A stretch of 64,000 nucleotides of DNA from Pseudomonadota bacterium (GCA_023419315.1 JAEZYE010000043.1:1-64000); one strand, 5' to 3'. Counted from the stretch's first letter, positions 24,475-33,465 are shown. Notes: generated by a model from the letters alone, not told the origin. Numbers and translations are program-made.

Positions 24475-25836
24475 ATGAGTGAGTTCATTGGCTCCCTGTG
24501 GTGGATGATCGTCGCCATTGGCGTCCTCGTCACTTTCCACGAATTCGGCCACTTCTGGGTCGCCCGCCGTTGCGGCGTCAAGGTGTTGCGCTTCTCGATC
24601 GGCTTCGGCCGTCCCCTGTGGTCGCGGCGGGATCGCCACGGCACCGAATTCGCCATCGCGCCGATTCCACTGGGCGGCTACGTCAAGATGCTGGACGAGG
24701 CCGAAGGCGACGTGCCCGCCGCCGAGCGCCCGCACGCGTTCAACCGCAAGCCGGTGATGCAGCGGATCGCCATCGTGGCCGCCGGACCTATCGCCAACCT
24801 GGTGCTGTGCGTGGCGCTGCTCTGGTTGATGTTCGTCATCGGCCGGCCGGATCACTCCGCCACGCTCGGGCAGGTCCAGGGCCTCGCGCAGCAGGCCGGC
24901 CTGAAGCCCGGCGACCGCATCGAATCCATCGGCGGACGCGAGACCCGCACGTGGATGGAAGCCCTGCAAACCCTGACCGTGGAAGCGATCGACCGGCACG
25001 ACGTGCGGGTGTCCGGCGTGGGCGCCGACGGCAATGACTTCAGCCGTACGTTGAAGCTCTCGCAGCTGCCTGACGGCTTTGATCAGACCAATGTGGGCAG
25101 CCTCGTCGGCCTCGGCTGGATGCACCTGATGGCACCGCCGACTGTCGGCAGCATCGTTCCGGACAGCCCCGCCGCGGGCGTCCTGAAGACCGGCGACCAC
25201 ATCACCGCCATCGACGGGCAGCGGGTGCGTTTCTTCAACGACATCGGCCCGCTGGTCAAGCAATTGGGCGAACGTGGCGGCGTGGCGATGGTGGAAGTGG
25301 ATCGTCAGGGCGAACGCCATGCATTCGAGCTGCAACCGCGCAAACTGATCGTTCCCGGTTCGAAGGAAACGGCGTGGCTGCTGGGTGTTGGCCCGCTGGA
25401 AACGCGCTCCGAAGCCGAATTCGATGCAGTACAAAGGCTCGGGCCGGTGGCCGCCATTCCCGCCGCCTTCCGCGAAACCGGGCGGATGACCGCCGATTCG
25501 CTCGGCATGATCCGCCGCATGCTCACCGGCGAGGCCTCGGCCAAGGCGATTTCCGGCCCCATCACCATTGCCCGCGTCGCCAACGGCAGCGCCAGCCGCG
25601 GGGTCGCCTGGTTCATCTATTTCCTGGCGCTGGTGTCGCTCAGCCTGGCCATTCTCAACCTGCTGCCTATCCCCGTCTTGGACGGGGGACACCTGCTGTA
25701 TTACCTTATTGAGTTGGTCAAAGGCAGTCCGTTGAGCGAGCGAAGCATGGTGGCCGGTCAGTACATCGGCCTCGCCATGCTGGCGGGCCTGATGGGCCTG
25801 GCGTTCTACAACGACATTCTTTCGCTGGTGACTTGA
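24475..25836 (+). CDS. rseP: Site-2 intramembrane zinc metalloprotease
   Basis: Cleaves anti-sigma factor RseA within the inner membrane after DegS, releasing sigma-E. The 453-aa protein has the zinc motif HEFGH at residues 22-26 in the first transmembrane helix, two periplasmic PDZ domains (about 115-205 and 205-300), and the C-terminal NLLPIPVLDGGH motif carrying the third zinc ligand Asp. ATG 24475 is chosen over an upstream GTG at 24460; GGCGGA precedes it. Directly upstream of bamA, as in E. coli. Confidence 0.97.
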   Translation: MSEFIGSLWWMIVAIGVLVTFHEFGHFWVARRCGVKVLRFSIGFGRPLWSRRDRHGTEFAIAPIPLGGYVKMLDEAEGDVPAAERPHAFNRKPVMQRIAIVAAGPIANLVLCVALLWLMFVIGRPDHSATLGQVQGLAQQAGLKPGDRIESIGGRETRTWMEALQTLTVEAIDRHDVRVSGVGADGNDFSRTLKLSQLPDGFDQTNVGSLVGLGWMHLMAPPTVGSIVPDSPAAGVLKTGDHITAIDGQRVRFFNDIGPLVKQLGERGGVAMVEVDRQGERHAFELQPRKLIVPGSKETAWLLGVGPLETRSEAEFDAVQRLGPVAAIPAAFRETGRMTADSLGMIRRMLTGEASAKAISGPITIARVANGSASRGVAWFIYFLALVSLSLAILNLLPIPVLDGGHLLYYLIELVKGSPLSERSMVAGQYIGLAMLAGLMGLAFYNDILSLVT

Positions 25837-25843
25837 TGCTTTT

Positions 25844-25871
25844 GAACTTTTTTTCGCCGGTCCGCTCCAAT
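25844..25871 (+). promoter_or_regulatory. Possible sigma-E promoter of bamA
   Basis: GAACTT (25844-25849), 16 nt, TCCAAT (25866-25871) resemble the RpoE consensus GAACTT-N16/17-TCTGA. The AT-rich stretch is unusual in this genome. bamA is a sigma-E target in E. coli. Confidence 0.4.
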
Positions 25872-25940
25872 CCCGCCAGCCTACAGAACGATACCTGCCG
25901 GCGAACGCCCGCTTACCGGGTCCCCCCCCTTACGGATGTA

Positions 25941-28424
25941 ATGATGACGCGACAGCCCACCCGCCGCCTGCTCGCCCTGGCCCTTGCCTCGGCCCTCGCC
26001 GCTCCCGCCTGGGCGCAGACGACCGATGCCGGTGGAACACCGCCCGCGGCGCAGGCACAAGGCAGCTTCGTCGCCAGCGACATCCGCATCGACGGCCTGC
26101 AGCGCATCTCCGCTGGCACCGTGTTGACCTATCTGCCAATCGAGCGCGGCGACAACGTCACCTCGACCGGCGTGGGCGACGCCATCCGCGCGCTCTACAA
26201 GACCGGCTTCTTCCAGGATGTCCGCATGGACCGCCAGGGCGACATCCTCGTGGTCACCGTGGTCGAGCGCCCCGCCATCAACAAGCTGACGGTCACCGGC
26301 AACAAGGACATCAAGACCGAGCAGCTGATGCAGGGTTTGAAGGACATCGGCCTGTCCGAGGGCGACACCTTCGACCGCCTCAGCCTGGATCGCGTCACCC
26401 AGGAACTGGTCAAGCAGTACAACAACCGCGGCAAGTACAACGTCGAGATCACCCCGACGGTCAGCCCGCTGGATCGCAACCGCGTCGACGTGACCATCGC
26501 GATCAAGGAAGGCAAGGCCGCCAAGATCCGCCACGTCAACCTGGTCGGCACCGAGAAATTCCAGAACGAGGACATCCTCAAGGGCTGGGAATCCCGCGAG
26601 CACAACTGGCTGTCCTGGTATCGACGCGACGATCAGTACTCCAAGGAAAAGCTCTCCGGCGACATGGAGAAGCTCAATTCCTGGTATCTGGATCGCGGCT
26701 ACGTCGATTTCAGCCTGGACTCGACACAGGTGTCGATCAGCCCCGACAAGCGCGACATGTTCATCACCGCCGGCATCACCGAAGGCGAGCAGTACAAGGT
26801 CTCCGAAGTGAAGGTGACCGGTGACACCGTGCTGCCGCAGGAAAACGTCGAGCGCCTGGTGATCGTCAAGGAAGGCCAGATTTTCTCGCGCCGCCTGCTG
26901 GAAATGACCTCCGACTCCATCACCGCGACGCTCAGCAACGTCGGCTACGCGTTCGCGCAGGTCAACCCGATTCCGTCGGTGGATCGCGAGAAGCGCACGG
27001 TCTCGATCAACTTCCAGGTCGTGCCCGGCCCGCGCGTCAACGTCCGCCGCATTGTCTTCAAGGGCAATGCACGCACGTCCGACGAAGTGATGCGCCGTGA
27101 AATGCGCCAGTTCGAAGGCGCGTGGTATTCGCAGGCCGCGATCGACCGCTCGAAGATCCGCCTGCAGCGCCTCGGCTATTTCGAGACGGTGGAAGTGGAA
27201 ACGCCGGCCGTGCCGGGCTCCAACGATCAGGTCGACGTCGTCTACACCGTGAAGGAAACGACGTCCGGCAGCTTCGTGTTCGGTCTGGGTTATTCGCAGC
27301 TGTCCGGCATGACGACGTCCATCCAGCTGTCGCAGAACAACTTCCTCGGCAGCGGCAACCGCGTGTCGGTCGAAGCACAGCGCAGCGATTACCTGCAACG
27401 CTATTCTTTCTCCTTCCTCAACCCCTTCTTCACCGACGAAGGCATGTCGCTCGGCTACAACCTGTGGTGGCGCGAGTACGACTATTCCGACTTCAACGTC
27501 GCGTCCTACTCGACGACGAGTGCGGCCGCGCAGGCCGTGCTGGGCCTGCCGATCACCGAAACGGATACGGTGTCGCTGCTGTTCGGCATCGATCGCAACG
27601 AAATCCTGACCTATCCGGGCTCGACGCCGCAGTCGATCATCGACTACATCAATGCCATCGGGCAGCGCACCTTCCACGCATGGCGCACCGAAGTGGGCTG
27701 GGCGCGCGATACGCGCAACGACTACTTCATGCCGACCGCGGGTACGTACCAGCGCGTTTCGGCGGAAATCACGCTGCCCGGTTCCACCGCCGAGTACTAC
27801 AAGCTCAACTACGAGTTCTCCAAGTACTGGCCCATCACGCCCTGGCTGGTGTTGAACACCCGCTTCGATTTCGGCTACGGCGACAGCTGGGGCAGTGACA
27901 GCACGCTCAACCTCTGCATCGTGCAGCCGGGCCAGCCGCAGATCCCGGGCCAGCCGCCGGTCGACACGGCGGGTGGTGATGGCGGTCCATGCGCGCCGGG
28001 TTCCGTCCTGGATCGCACGCTCACCGCGACCGGCCTGCCGTTCTTCGAGAACTTCTACGCGGGCGGCGTGCGTTCGGTCCGCGGCTTCAGCGACAACACG
28101 CTGGGTCCGCGCTCGGCGCCGACGAATTACTACTGGCGCGGGCAGCCGTTGGGCGGTTCGCTGAAGACCACCGGCACGTTCGAGCTGTATTTCCCGCGCC
28201 TGTTCGATTCGAACGCCGCGCGCATCTCGGCGTTCCTCGATTTCGGCAACGTCTACGACGGCATCGACAACTTCGACGCAGGCCAGCTGCGTGCCGCCGC
28301 AGGTGTGGCGTTGCTGTGGCGTGCGCCGGTCGGCCCAATTTCGATCAGCTATGCGCTGCCGATCAAGAAGGAAGACGGCGACGAAATCGAACGCCTGCAG
28401 TTCACCTTCGGCGGCGGCTTCTAA
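25941..28424 (+). CDS. bamA: Outer membrane protein assembly factor BamA
   Basis: Core of the BAM complex that folds beta-barrel proteins into the outer membrane. The 827-aa precursor has a signal peptide (MMTRQPTRRLLALALASALA, cleavage near AWA|Q), five POTRA domains (about residues 40-440), and a C-terminal 16-strand barrel of the Omp85 family. The conserved L6 VRGF motif (RSVRGFSDNTLGPR) and a terminal aromatic (GGGF) are present. The barrel contains a short Pro/Gly-rich loop insertion (QPGQPQIPGQPPVDTAGG). ATG 25941, or ATG 25944, begins the signal peptide. It is followed directly by lpxD; the chaperone gene skp, present here in E. coli, is absent. Confidence 0.97.
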   Translation: MMTRQPTRRLLALALASALAAPAWAQTTDAGGTPPAAQAQGSFVASDIRIDGLQRISAGTVLTYLPIERGDNVTSTGVGDAIRALYKTGFFQDVRMDRQGDILVVTVVERPAINKLTVTGNKDIKTEQLMQGLKDIGLSEGDTFDRLSLDRVTQELVKQYNNRGKYNVEITPTVSPLDRNRVDVTIAIKEGKAAKIRHVNLVGTEKFQNEDILKGWESREHNWLSWYRRDDQYSKEKLSGDMEKLNSWYLDRGYVDFSLDSTQVSISPDKRDMFITAGITEGEQYKVSEVKVTGDTVLPQENVERLVIVKEGQIFSRRLLEMTSDSITATLSNVGYAFAQVNPIPSVDREKRTVSINFQVVPGPRVNVRRIVFKGNARTSDEVMRREMRQFEGAWYSQAAIDRSKIRLQRLGYFETVEVETPAVPGSNDQVDVVYTVKETTSGSFVFGLGYSQLSGMTTSIQLSQNNFLGSGNRVSVEAQRSDYLQRYSFSFLNPFFTDEGMSLGYNLWWREYDYSDFNVASYSTTSAAAQAVLGLPITETDTVSLLFGIDRNEILTYPGSTPQSIIDYINAIGQRTFHAWRTEVGWARDTRNDYFMPTAGTYQRVSAEITLPGSTAEYYKLNYEFSKYWPITPWLVLNTRFDFGYGDSWGSDSTLNLCIVQPGQPQIPGQPPVDTAGGDGGPCAPGSVLDRTLTATGLPFFENFYAGGVRSVRGFSDNTLGPRSAPTNYYWRGQPLGGSLKTTGTFELYFPRLFDSNAARISAFLDFGNVYDGIDNFDAGQLRAAAGVALLWRAPVGPISISYALPIKKEDGDEIERLQFTFGGGF

Positions 28425-28441
28425 CCGCCCTGTAGGCAAGC

Positions 28442-28475
28442 GGGCTGCACCATCGTCCCCCGTATGGTGTGGCCC
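28442..28475 (+). terminator. Strong hairpin between bamA and lpxD
   Basis: GGGCTGCACCAT (28442-28453) pairs with ATGGTGTGGCCC (28464-28475) over 12 bp, two of them G-T, around a 10-nt loop. There is no T-run. It may terminate weakly or protect the bamA 3' end. Confidence 0.4.
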
Positions 28476-28523
28476 GGGCTTCGCAGCCCTGTTCGCCCGG
28501 GACGTGCCATCGGGCTCTGGCGC

Positions 28524-28529
28524 TACAAT
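28524..28529 (+). promoter_or_regulatory. -10 box of lpxD, leaderless geometry
   Basis: TACAAT ends 6 nt before the lpxD ATG (28536), which itself has no ribosome site. Confidence 0.5.
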
Positions 28530-28535
28530 TGCGCC

Positions 28536-29552
28536 ATGACTGACTCTTTCCTCACCGCCGCCGCGCTGGCCGAACGTTTTTCGCTGGGCCTGCGCGGCTC
28601 CGGCGATGTGCGCGTGGACGGCGTTGCGACTTTGTCCCGCGCGGGCGCCGGCCAGCTGGCGTTCCTCGCCAACTCCCGTTACCGGTCGCAACTGGCGGAC
28701 TCGGCCGCCAGCGTCGTCGTGCTTCGCGAAGAAGACGCCGATGCAGCGCCCGGCACCGCGCTGATCGCCAAGGACCCCTACTCGGCCTTCGCACGGATCG
28801 CGGCGCTGTTCGAACACCGGCCGTCACGGCCGGCCGGCATCCACCCCAGCGCGGTCATCGATCCCAGTGCGCGCGTCGCCCAGTCCGCGCACATCGGCGC
28901 GTTCGTCTGCATCGGCGCCAACAGCGTCGTCGGCGAGGGCTGCATCATCGGTCCGCATTGCGTCATCGGCGATGACTGCACGGTGGGCGATGGAACCGAG
29001 CTCATCGCGCGCGTCACGCTGGTGACGCGCGTGCGGCTCGGCCAGCGCGTGCTGATCCATCCGGGCGCGGTGCTGGGCGCGGATGGATTCGGCCTGGCGA
29101 TGCAATCCGGCCACTGGATCAAGGTGCCGCAGCTGGGTGGCGTCGCCGTCGGTGATGACTGCGAGATCGGCGCGAACACGACGATCGATCGCGGCGCGCT
29201 CGATGACACGGTCCTCGAGGAAGACGTCCGCCTCGACAACCAGATCCAGATTGGCCACAACGTGCACATCGGCGCGCATACCGCGATGGCCGGATGCAGC
29301 GCCGCCGCCGGCAGCGCGCGCATCGGCCGGTACTGCCTCATCGGCGGCGCGGCGGGCGTGCTCGGTCACCTGGAGATCTGCGACAAGGTCGTCGTCACCG
29401 CGATGTCGCTGGTCACCAGTTCAATCCGCGAGCCGGGCGAGTATTCGTCCGGAACGCCGCTCACCGACAACAGGACGTGGCGCAAGAACGCCGCCCGCTT
29501 CAAGCAACTCGACGCACTCGCCCGCCGCTTGCTGGCGGCGGACAAGGAATGA
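28536..29552 (+). CDS. lpxD: UDP-3-O-acylglucosamine N-acyltransferase
   Basis: Third step of lipid A synthesis: N-acylates UDP-3-O-acylglucosamine using hydroxyacyl-ACP. The 338-aa protein has an N-terminal uridine-binding domain (to about residue 100) and a left-handed beta-helix with hexapeptide repeats (about 105-300). The catalytic His is in IGHNVHIGAHTAMAGCSA. ATG 28536 is supported by family length; a TACAAT box lies 6 nt upstream and no Shine-Dalgarno is seen. It begins the lpxD-fabZ-lpxA-lpxB operon. Confidence 0.97.
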   Translation: MTDSFLTAAALAERFSLGLRGSGDVRVDGVATLSRAGAGQLAFLANSRYRSQLADSAASVVVLREEDADAAPGTALIAKDPYSAFARIAALFEHRPSRPAGIHPSAVIDPSARVAQSAHIGAFVCIGANSVVGEGCIIGPHCVIGDDCTVGDGTELIARVTLVTRVRLGQRVLIHPGAVLGADGFGLAMQSGHWIKVPQLGGVAVGDDCEIGANTTIDRGALDDTVLEEDVRLDNQIQIGHNVHIGAHTAMAGCSAAAGSARIGRYCLIGGAAGVLGHLEICDKVVVTAMSLVTSSIREPGEYSSGTPLTDNRTWRKNAARFKQLDALARRLLAADKE

Positions 29553-29554
29553 AC

Positions 29555-30013
29555 ATGACCGAAAACGAAGTAAAGCTGCCCATCGACGTCCTTACGATCC
29601 AGAAGGTGCTGCCGCACCGCTATCCGTTCCTGCTGGTGGATCGCATCGTCGAGTTCGAAGCGCACAAGCGCATCGTCGGCATCAAGAACGTCACCATCAA
29701 CGAGCCCTTCTTCCAGGGCCATTTTCCCGGCAATCCGGTCATGCCCGGCGTACTGGTGATCGAATCGATGGCGCAGGCTGGCGGCGTACTGACGCAGATA
29801 TCGCGCGGACTGGGCGGCAGCGATCGCCTGTTCTATCTGGTCAAGGTCGACAACGTGCGCTTCTCGCGCATGGTCGTGCCCGGCGACGTGCTGGAACTGC
29901 ACGTGGACATCAAGCGCGTCATCCGCAACATGACGCTGTACGGCTGCGTCGCCAAGGTCGCCGGCAATGAAGTGGCCTGCGCCGACGTGCTGTGCGCCGA
30001 GACGGTGTCATGA
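29555..30013 (+). CDS. fabZ: 3-hydroxyacyl-ACP dehydratase FabZ
   Basis: Hot-dog-fold dehydratase of fatty-acid elongation that competes with LpxA/LpxD for hydroxyacyl-ACP. The 152-aa protein has PHRYPFLLVD, the catalytic His in QGHFPGNPVMPG and Glu in LVIESMAQ. ATG 29555 has AAGG 6 nt upstream. ATG 29549, overlapping the lpxD stop, is less likely because the ribosome site would abut it. It overlaps lpxA by 4 nt. Confidence 0.97.
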   Translation: MTENEVKLPIDVLTIQKVLPHRYPFLLVDRIVEFEAHKRIVGIKNVTINEPFFQGHFPGNPVMPGVLVIESMAQAGGVLTQISRGLGGSDRLFYLVKVDNVRFSRMVVPGDVLELHVDIKRVIRNMTLYGCVAKVAGNEVACADVLCAETVS

Positions 30014-30792
30014 GCACGCTCATCCATCCCAGCGCCGTGATCGACCCGGGCGCCAGGCTCGGCGAAAACGTGCGCGTCGGTCCCTTCAGCATGATCGGCG
30101 CCGAAGTCGAAATCGGCGACGGCACGATCATCGGACCGCATTGCAGCGTGACCGGTCCTGCCCGCATCGGACGCGACAACCATTTCGTCAGCCACGTCGC
30201 GGCCGGCGGTGACCCGCAGGACAAGAAGTTCGCGGGCGAGCGCACCGAACTGGTCATCGGCGACCGCAACACGATCCGCGAGTTCGTCACGCTGAATCGC
30301 GGCACCGGCAGCGGCGGCGGCGTCACCCGCATCGGCGATGACAATCTGCTGCTGGCCTACACGCATGTCGCGCATGATTGCGTGGTCGGCAATCACTGCG
30401 TGTTCTCGAACAACTCCACGCTGGCCGGCCACGTCACGGTCGGCGACTGGGTCATCATGAGCGGCTTCTCCGGGGCGCATCAGTTCTGCCGTATCGGCGC
30501 GCATGCGTTCATCGGCATGGGCGCGCTGGTCAATGGCGACGTTCCGCCGTTCACGATGGTCGGCACCGAGGCGCTCGGCCGCCCGCGCGGCATCAACAGC
30601 GAAGGCCTGAAACGTCGCGGCTTCGACAGTGAACGCATCGCCGCGATCAAGCGCGCCTACCGCACGCTGTACGTCGCCGGCCTGCCGCTGGCCGAAGCCA
30701 AGCAGCAACTGGCCGAACAGGCGGCCACCAGCGAGGACGTGCGCTTCCTGCTCGATTTCATCGAACACGGCGAACGGCCGTTGCTGCGATGA
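30010..30792 (+). CDS. lpxA: UDP-N-acetylglucosamine acyltransferase
   Basis: First committed step of lipid A: transfers a 3-hydroxyacyl chain to UDP-GlcNAc. The 260-aa protein is a left-handed beta-helix with many hexapeptide repeats. The catalytic His lies in YTHVAHDCVVGNHCVF (equivalent to E. coli H125), and the C-terminus is helical. The start ATG 30010 overlaps the fabZ stop (ATGA). Confidence 0.98.
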   Translation: MSTLIHPSAVIDPGARLGENVRVGPFSMIGAEVEIGDGTIIGPHCSVTGPARIGRDNHFVSHVAAGGDPQDKKFAGERTELVIGDRNTIREFVTLNRGTGSGGGVTRIGDDNLLLAYTHVAHDCVVGNHCVFSNNSTLAGHVTVGDWVIMSGFSGAHQFCRIGAHAFIGMGALVNGDVPPFTMVGTEALGRPRGINSEGLKRRGFDSERIAAIKRAYRTLYVAGLPLAEAKQQLAEQAATSEDVRFLLDFIEHGERPLLR

Positions 30793-31958
30793 CGGCGACG
30801 CCGGCGCCACTGCGCATCGCGCTCGTGGCCGGCGAGGCTTCGGGCGATGGGCTCGGCGCCGGCCTGATCACGGCGCTGCGCGAACGCTTTCCGCATGCGC
30901 AGTTCGCCGGCATCGGCGGTGACGCGATGCGCGCATCCGGCTGCGACACCTGGTACGACGCGACCGAACTGGCGGTGATGGGCTTGTCGGAAGTCCTGCG
31001 CCATCTGCCGCGCCTGCTCCGTCTGCGGCGCGATTTCCGCGCACGCGTGCTGGACTGGAAGCCGGATGTGTTCATCGGCATCGATGCGCCGGATTTCAAT
31101 CTCGGGGTCGAACGCTGGCTCAAGCAGCGCGGCGTGCGCACCGTGCATTACGTCAGTCCCTCCGTATGGGCGTGGCGCGAGAAGCGCGCGCAGAAGATCG
31201 GCGCCAGCGCGGATCGCGTGCTCTGCCTGTTCCCGATGGAGCCGCCCATCTACGCGCGACACGGTGTGGATGCGCGCTTCGTCGGCCACCCGATGGCGGA
31301 CGACATACCATTGCAACCGGATCGCGACGGCGCGCGCGAAGCGTTGGGCCTGTCGATGTCGCAGCCCGTGCTTGCGGTGCTTCCCGGCAGCCGGCTTGGT
31401 GAAATCCAGCGACTCGCGCCGACGTTCCTGCACGCGGCCCGCCGTGTCGCCGAATCGATTCCCGGGCTGCAGATCGTCGTGCCCGCCGCGAACGCCGCCT
31501 GCAGGCAGGCACTGGAAGCCTTGCTGGCCGAGGCCGCACTTGATGGCGCCGGCGTGCGATTGCTCGACGGTCAGGCGCGCACCGCGTTGTACGCCGCCGA
31601 TGTCGTGTTGCTGGCGTCGGGCACGGCCGCGCTGGAGACAATGCTGGCCAAGCGCCCGATGGTGGTGGGCTACAGGGTCGCGCCGCTCACCTATCGCATC
31701 GTGAAGACGCTCGGCCTGCTGAAAGTTGATCGCTACGCATTGCCGAACGTGCTGGCCGGGGAAGATCTCGCTCCGGAACTGATGCAGGACGATTGCACGC
31801 CCGAGCGTCTGGCCGGCGCCGTGCTGCACTGGTTCCGTTCTCCGGAAGCCGTCGCTGCGCTGCAACCGAAATATGCACAGCTGCATGCGCAACTCCGGCA
31901 GGATGCTTCGGCGCGTTCAGCGGACGCAATCGCCGAACTGTTGCGCGCGCAGGCGTGA
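30789..31958 (+). CDS. lpxB: Lipid-A-disaccharide synthase
   Basis: Family 19 glycosyltransferase at the inner membrane that joins UDP-2,3-diacylglucosamine with lipid X. The 389-aa protein has the N-terminal LVAGEASGDGLGAGL, the IGIDAPDFNLG motif, YVSPSVWAWR, and the nucleotide-binding PGSRLGEI. ATG 30789 overlaps lpxA by 4 nt. LpxC, LpxH and LpxK are not in this window. Confidence 0.97.
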   Translation: MTATPAPLRIALVAGEASGDGLGAGLITALRERFPHAQFAGIGGDAMRASGCDTWYDATELAVMGLSEVLRHLPRLLRLRRDFRARVLDWKPDVFIGIDAPDFNLGVERWLKQRGVRTVHYVSPSVWAWREKRAQKIGASADRVLCLFPMEPPIYARHGVDARFVGHPMADDIPLQPDRDGAREALGLSMSQPVLAVLPGSRLGEIQRLAPTFLHAARRVAESIPGLQIVVPAANAACRQALEALLAEAALDGAGVRLLDGQARTALYAADVVLLASGTAALETMLAKRPMVVGYRVAPLTYRIVKTLGLLKVDRYALPNVLAGEDLAPELMQDDCTPERLAGAVLHWFRSPEAVAALQPKYAQLHAQLRQDASARSADAIAELLRAQA

Positions 31959-31986
31959 CGCTGGCGCTTCCCTCGCACGCGAGCGC

Positions 31987-31992
31987 TAGAAT
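31987..31992 (+). promoter_or_regulatory. -10 box of rnhB, leaderless geometry
   Basis: TAGAAT ends 7 nt before the rnhB ATG (32000). No clear -35 and no ribosome site. Confidence 0.5.
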
Positions 31993-31999
31993 CGCCGCC

Positions 32000-32617
32000 A
32001 TGCAGCCTGCCGATTCCCTGTTTGCCCTTCCCGTTTTCCGCATGATCGCCGGGGTGGACGAAGCGGGGCGTGGGCCGCTCGCCGGCCCCGTCGCCGTCGC
32101 TGCCGTCATCCTCAACCCGAAGCGCCCGATTCGCGGGCTCAACGATTCCAAGCAGCTCAACGAGGCGCAGCGCGAAACGCTGTATCCGCGCATCATCGAG
32201 CGCGCGGTCGCCTGGCGCATCGAATTCATCGAGCGCGAGGAAATCGATCGGCTCAACATCTACCACGCGACGATGGAAGGCATGCGCCGCGCCGTGGCCG
32301 CACTCGCGCCGGCCGCCGAACTGGCACGCATCGACGGCAACCGCATTCCGCCGCGCATGCCCTGTGCCGCCGAAGCGCTGGTCGGTGGCGATCGCCTGGA
32401 TCGCGCCATCATGGCGGCGTCGATCCTGGCCAAGGTCGCGCGCGATCGCATGATGGTGCAGCTGCACGATCATTTCCCCGAATACGGTTTCGCGCAGCAC
32501 AAGGGCTATTCCACGCCGGAACACCTGTCCGCGCTGACGCGGCACGGCCCTTGCCCGCACCATCGGCGCAGCTTCGCACCGGTGCGCGCGGCCTGCGAAG
32601 CGCACGGCATCGCCTGA
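32000..32617 (+). CDS. rnhB: Ribonuclease HII
   Basis: Nicks DNA-RNA hybrids at single ribonucleotides to start ribonucleotide excision repair. The 205-aa protein carries the four acidic catalytic residues in GVDEAGRGPLAG, ARIDGN and ILAKVARDRMM. ATG 32000 gives the usual length. A TAGAAT box 7 nt before it suggests an independent leaderless transcript rather than coupling to lpxB, which ends 41 nt upstream. Confidence 0.97.
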   Translation: MQPADSLFALPVFRMIAGVDEAGRGPLAGPVAVAAVILNPKRPIRGLNDSKQLNEAQRETLYPRIIERAVAWRIEFIEREEIDRLNIYHATMEGMRRAVAALAPAAELARIDGNRIPPRMPCAAEALVGGDRLDRAIMAASILAKVARDRMMVQLHDHFPEYGFAQHKGYSTPEHLSALTRHGPCPHHRRSFAPVRAACEAHGIA

Positions 32618-32827
32618 TCAGGCCCGCGGTCACGCGCCGCACGCACGACCGCGCCGCCGGTCGGATGAACATGCCACCCTGCCCATGGTCACACCGACTT
32701 CCGCCCCGCGCGATGCGTGGCTGCAACCGTGCATGCTCATGCCGCATCCAGGGAAGAAAGGATGTCCGCCATCGCCAAGGATGTTCGGCTCCACGCCACC
32801 GGCCCCCGACGGTCAGCGAGAAACCTC

Positions 32828-33340
32828 ATGAGCCTGCCCCTGCACAATCCGATCGCGAGCTTCCGCAGCGAAACCGAACTCGCCGAATCCTCCCCCACCC
32901 ACGCGTCCTCCTTCCAATGCAACGAGGAAACCGCACGCCGCTTTGCTGCGCTGGTGCGTGCGCTCTGCCCGGAAGCACCGCCCGTGGACAGCGCCTGCCT
33001 GCGCCGCATCCAGGCGCTGCTGTCGGATCCGGACTGGTCTTGCCGGCCGGATGAACGCCGGGCGCTGCATCGCCTGCTGCTGGCCGCGCAACGCAGCGAA
33101 CCGGCTGAACGCGTGCGCGACATCGCCTGGCCTCTGCTGTCGCGCGAAGCCGAAGCCTACGGCGGCTTTGCACGCGCGCGCCAACATGAAGCGCAGGTGC
33201 GCAGGCAATCGGTCGGCAGCTTCCATTTCGACCGCCACGATTGGGAGTCGGCGCAGCAGAGCGCGTTGCGCGACCACGTCCGCCAGGTGCGCGAGGCCAC
33301 CTACGCGCCGTCGCCGGTCGACTGCTTCCGCGTTCATTGA
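32828..33340 (+). CDS. Conserved-looking protein of unknown function
   Basis: I do not recognise this 170-residue protein. It is soluble, Arg/Ala-rich and mostly helical by composition. It has four Cys (residues about 36, 52, 67 and 79, then another near the C-terminus) and the motifs CNEETARRFAALVRALCPEAP, DWSCRPDERRALHRLL and SFHFDRHDWESAQQ. There is no signal peptide or membrane segment. Codon usage (GC-rich third positions) supports coding. The start is uncertain: ATG 32828 is chosen as the beginning of the well-behaved sequence; ATG 32762, with AAAGG next to it, is an alternative. It lies between rnhB and dnaE, where E. coli has no gene. Confidence 0.6.
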   Translation: MSLPLHNPIASFRSETELAESSPTHASSFQCNEETARRFAALVRALCPEAPPVDSACLRRIQALLSDPDWSCRPDERRALHRLLLAAQRSEPAERVRDIAWPLLSREAEAYGGFARARQHEAQVRRQSVGSFHFDRHDWESAQQSALRDHVRQVREATYAPSPVDCFRVH

Positions 33341-33465
33341 CGCCTCCGGACATGCCGCCGCGCGTGCAAGCGACGGCGGCATGCCGGCCCGGGTCGGCGA
33401 AGCTGTCAAGCCTTGCCCCGTCCGGACCCCACCGGTAACCTGCCGGAACAGTTTTCCGAGCCGGC

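Noticed and set aside
25881..28817. Long minus-strand open frame opposite bamA and lpxD
   Set aside because: Antisense shadow of bamA/lpxD; no start signal and no protein-like motifs. The same applies to the plus-strand frames opposite rnr (67-2169) and leuS (57756-61160).
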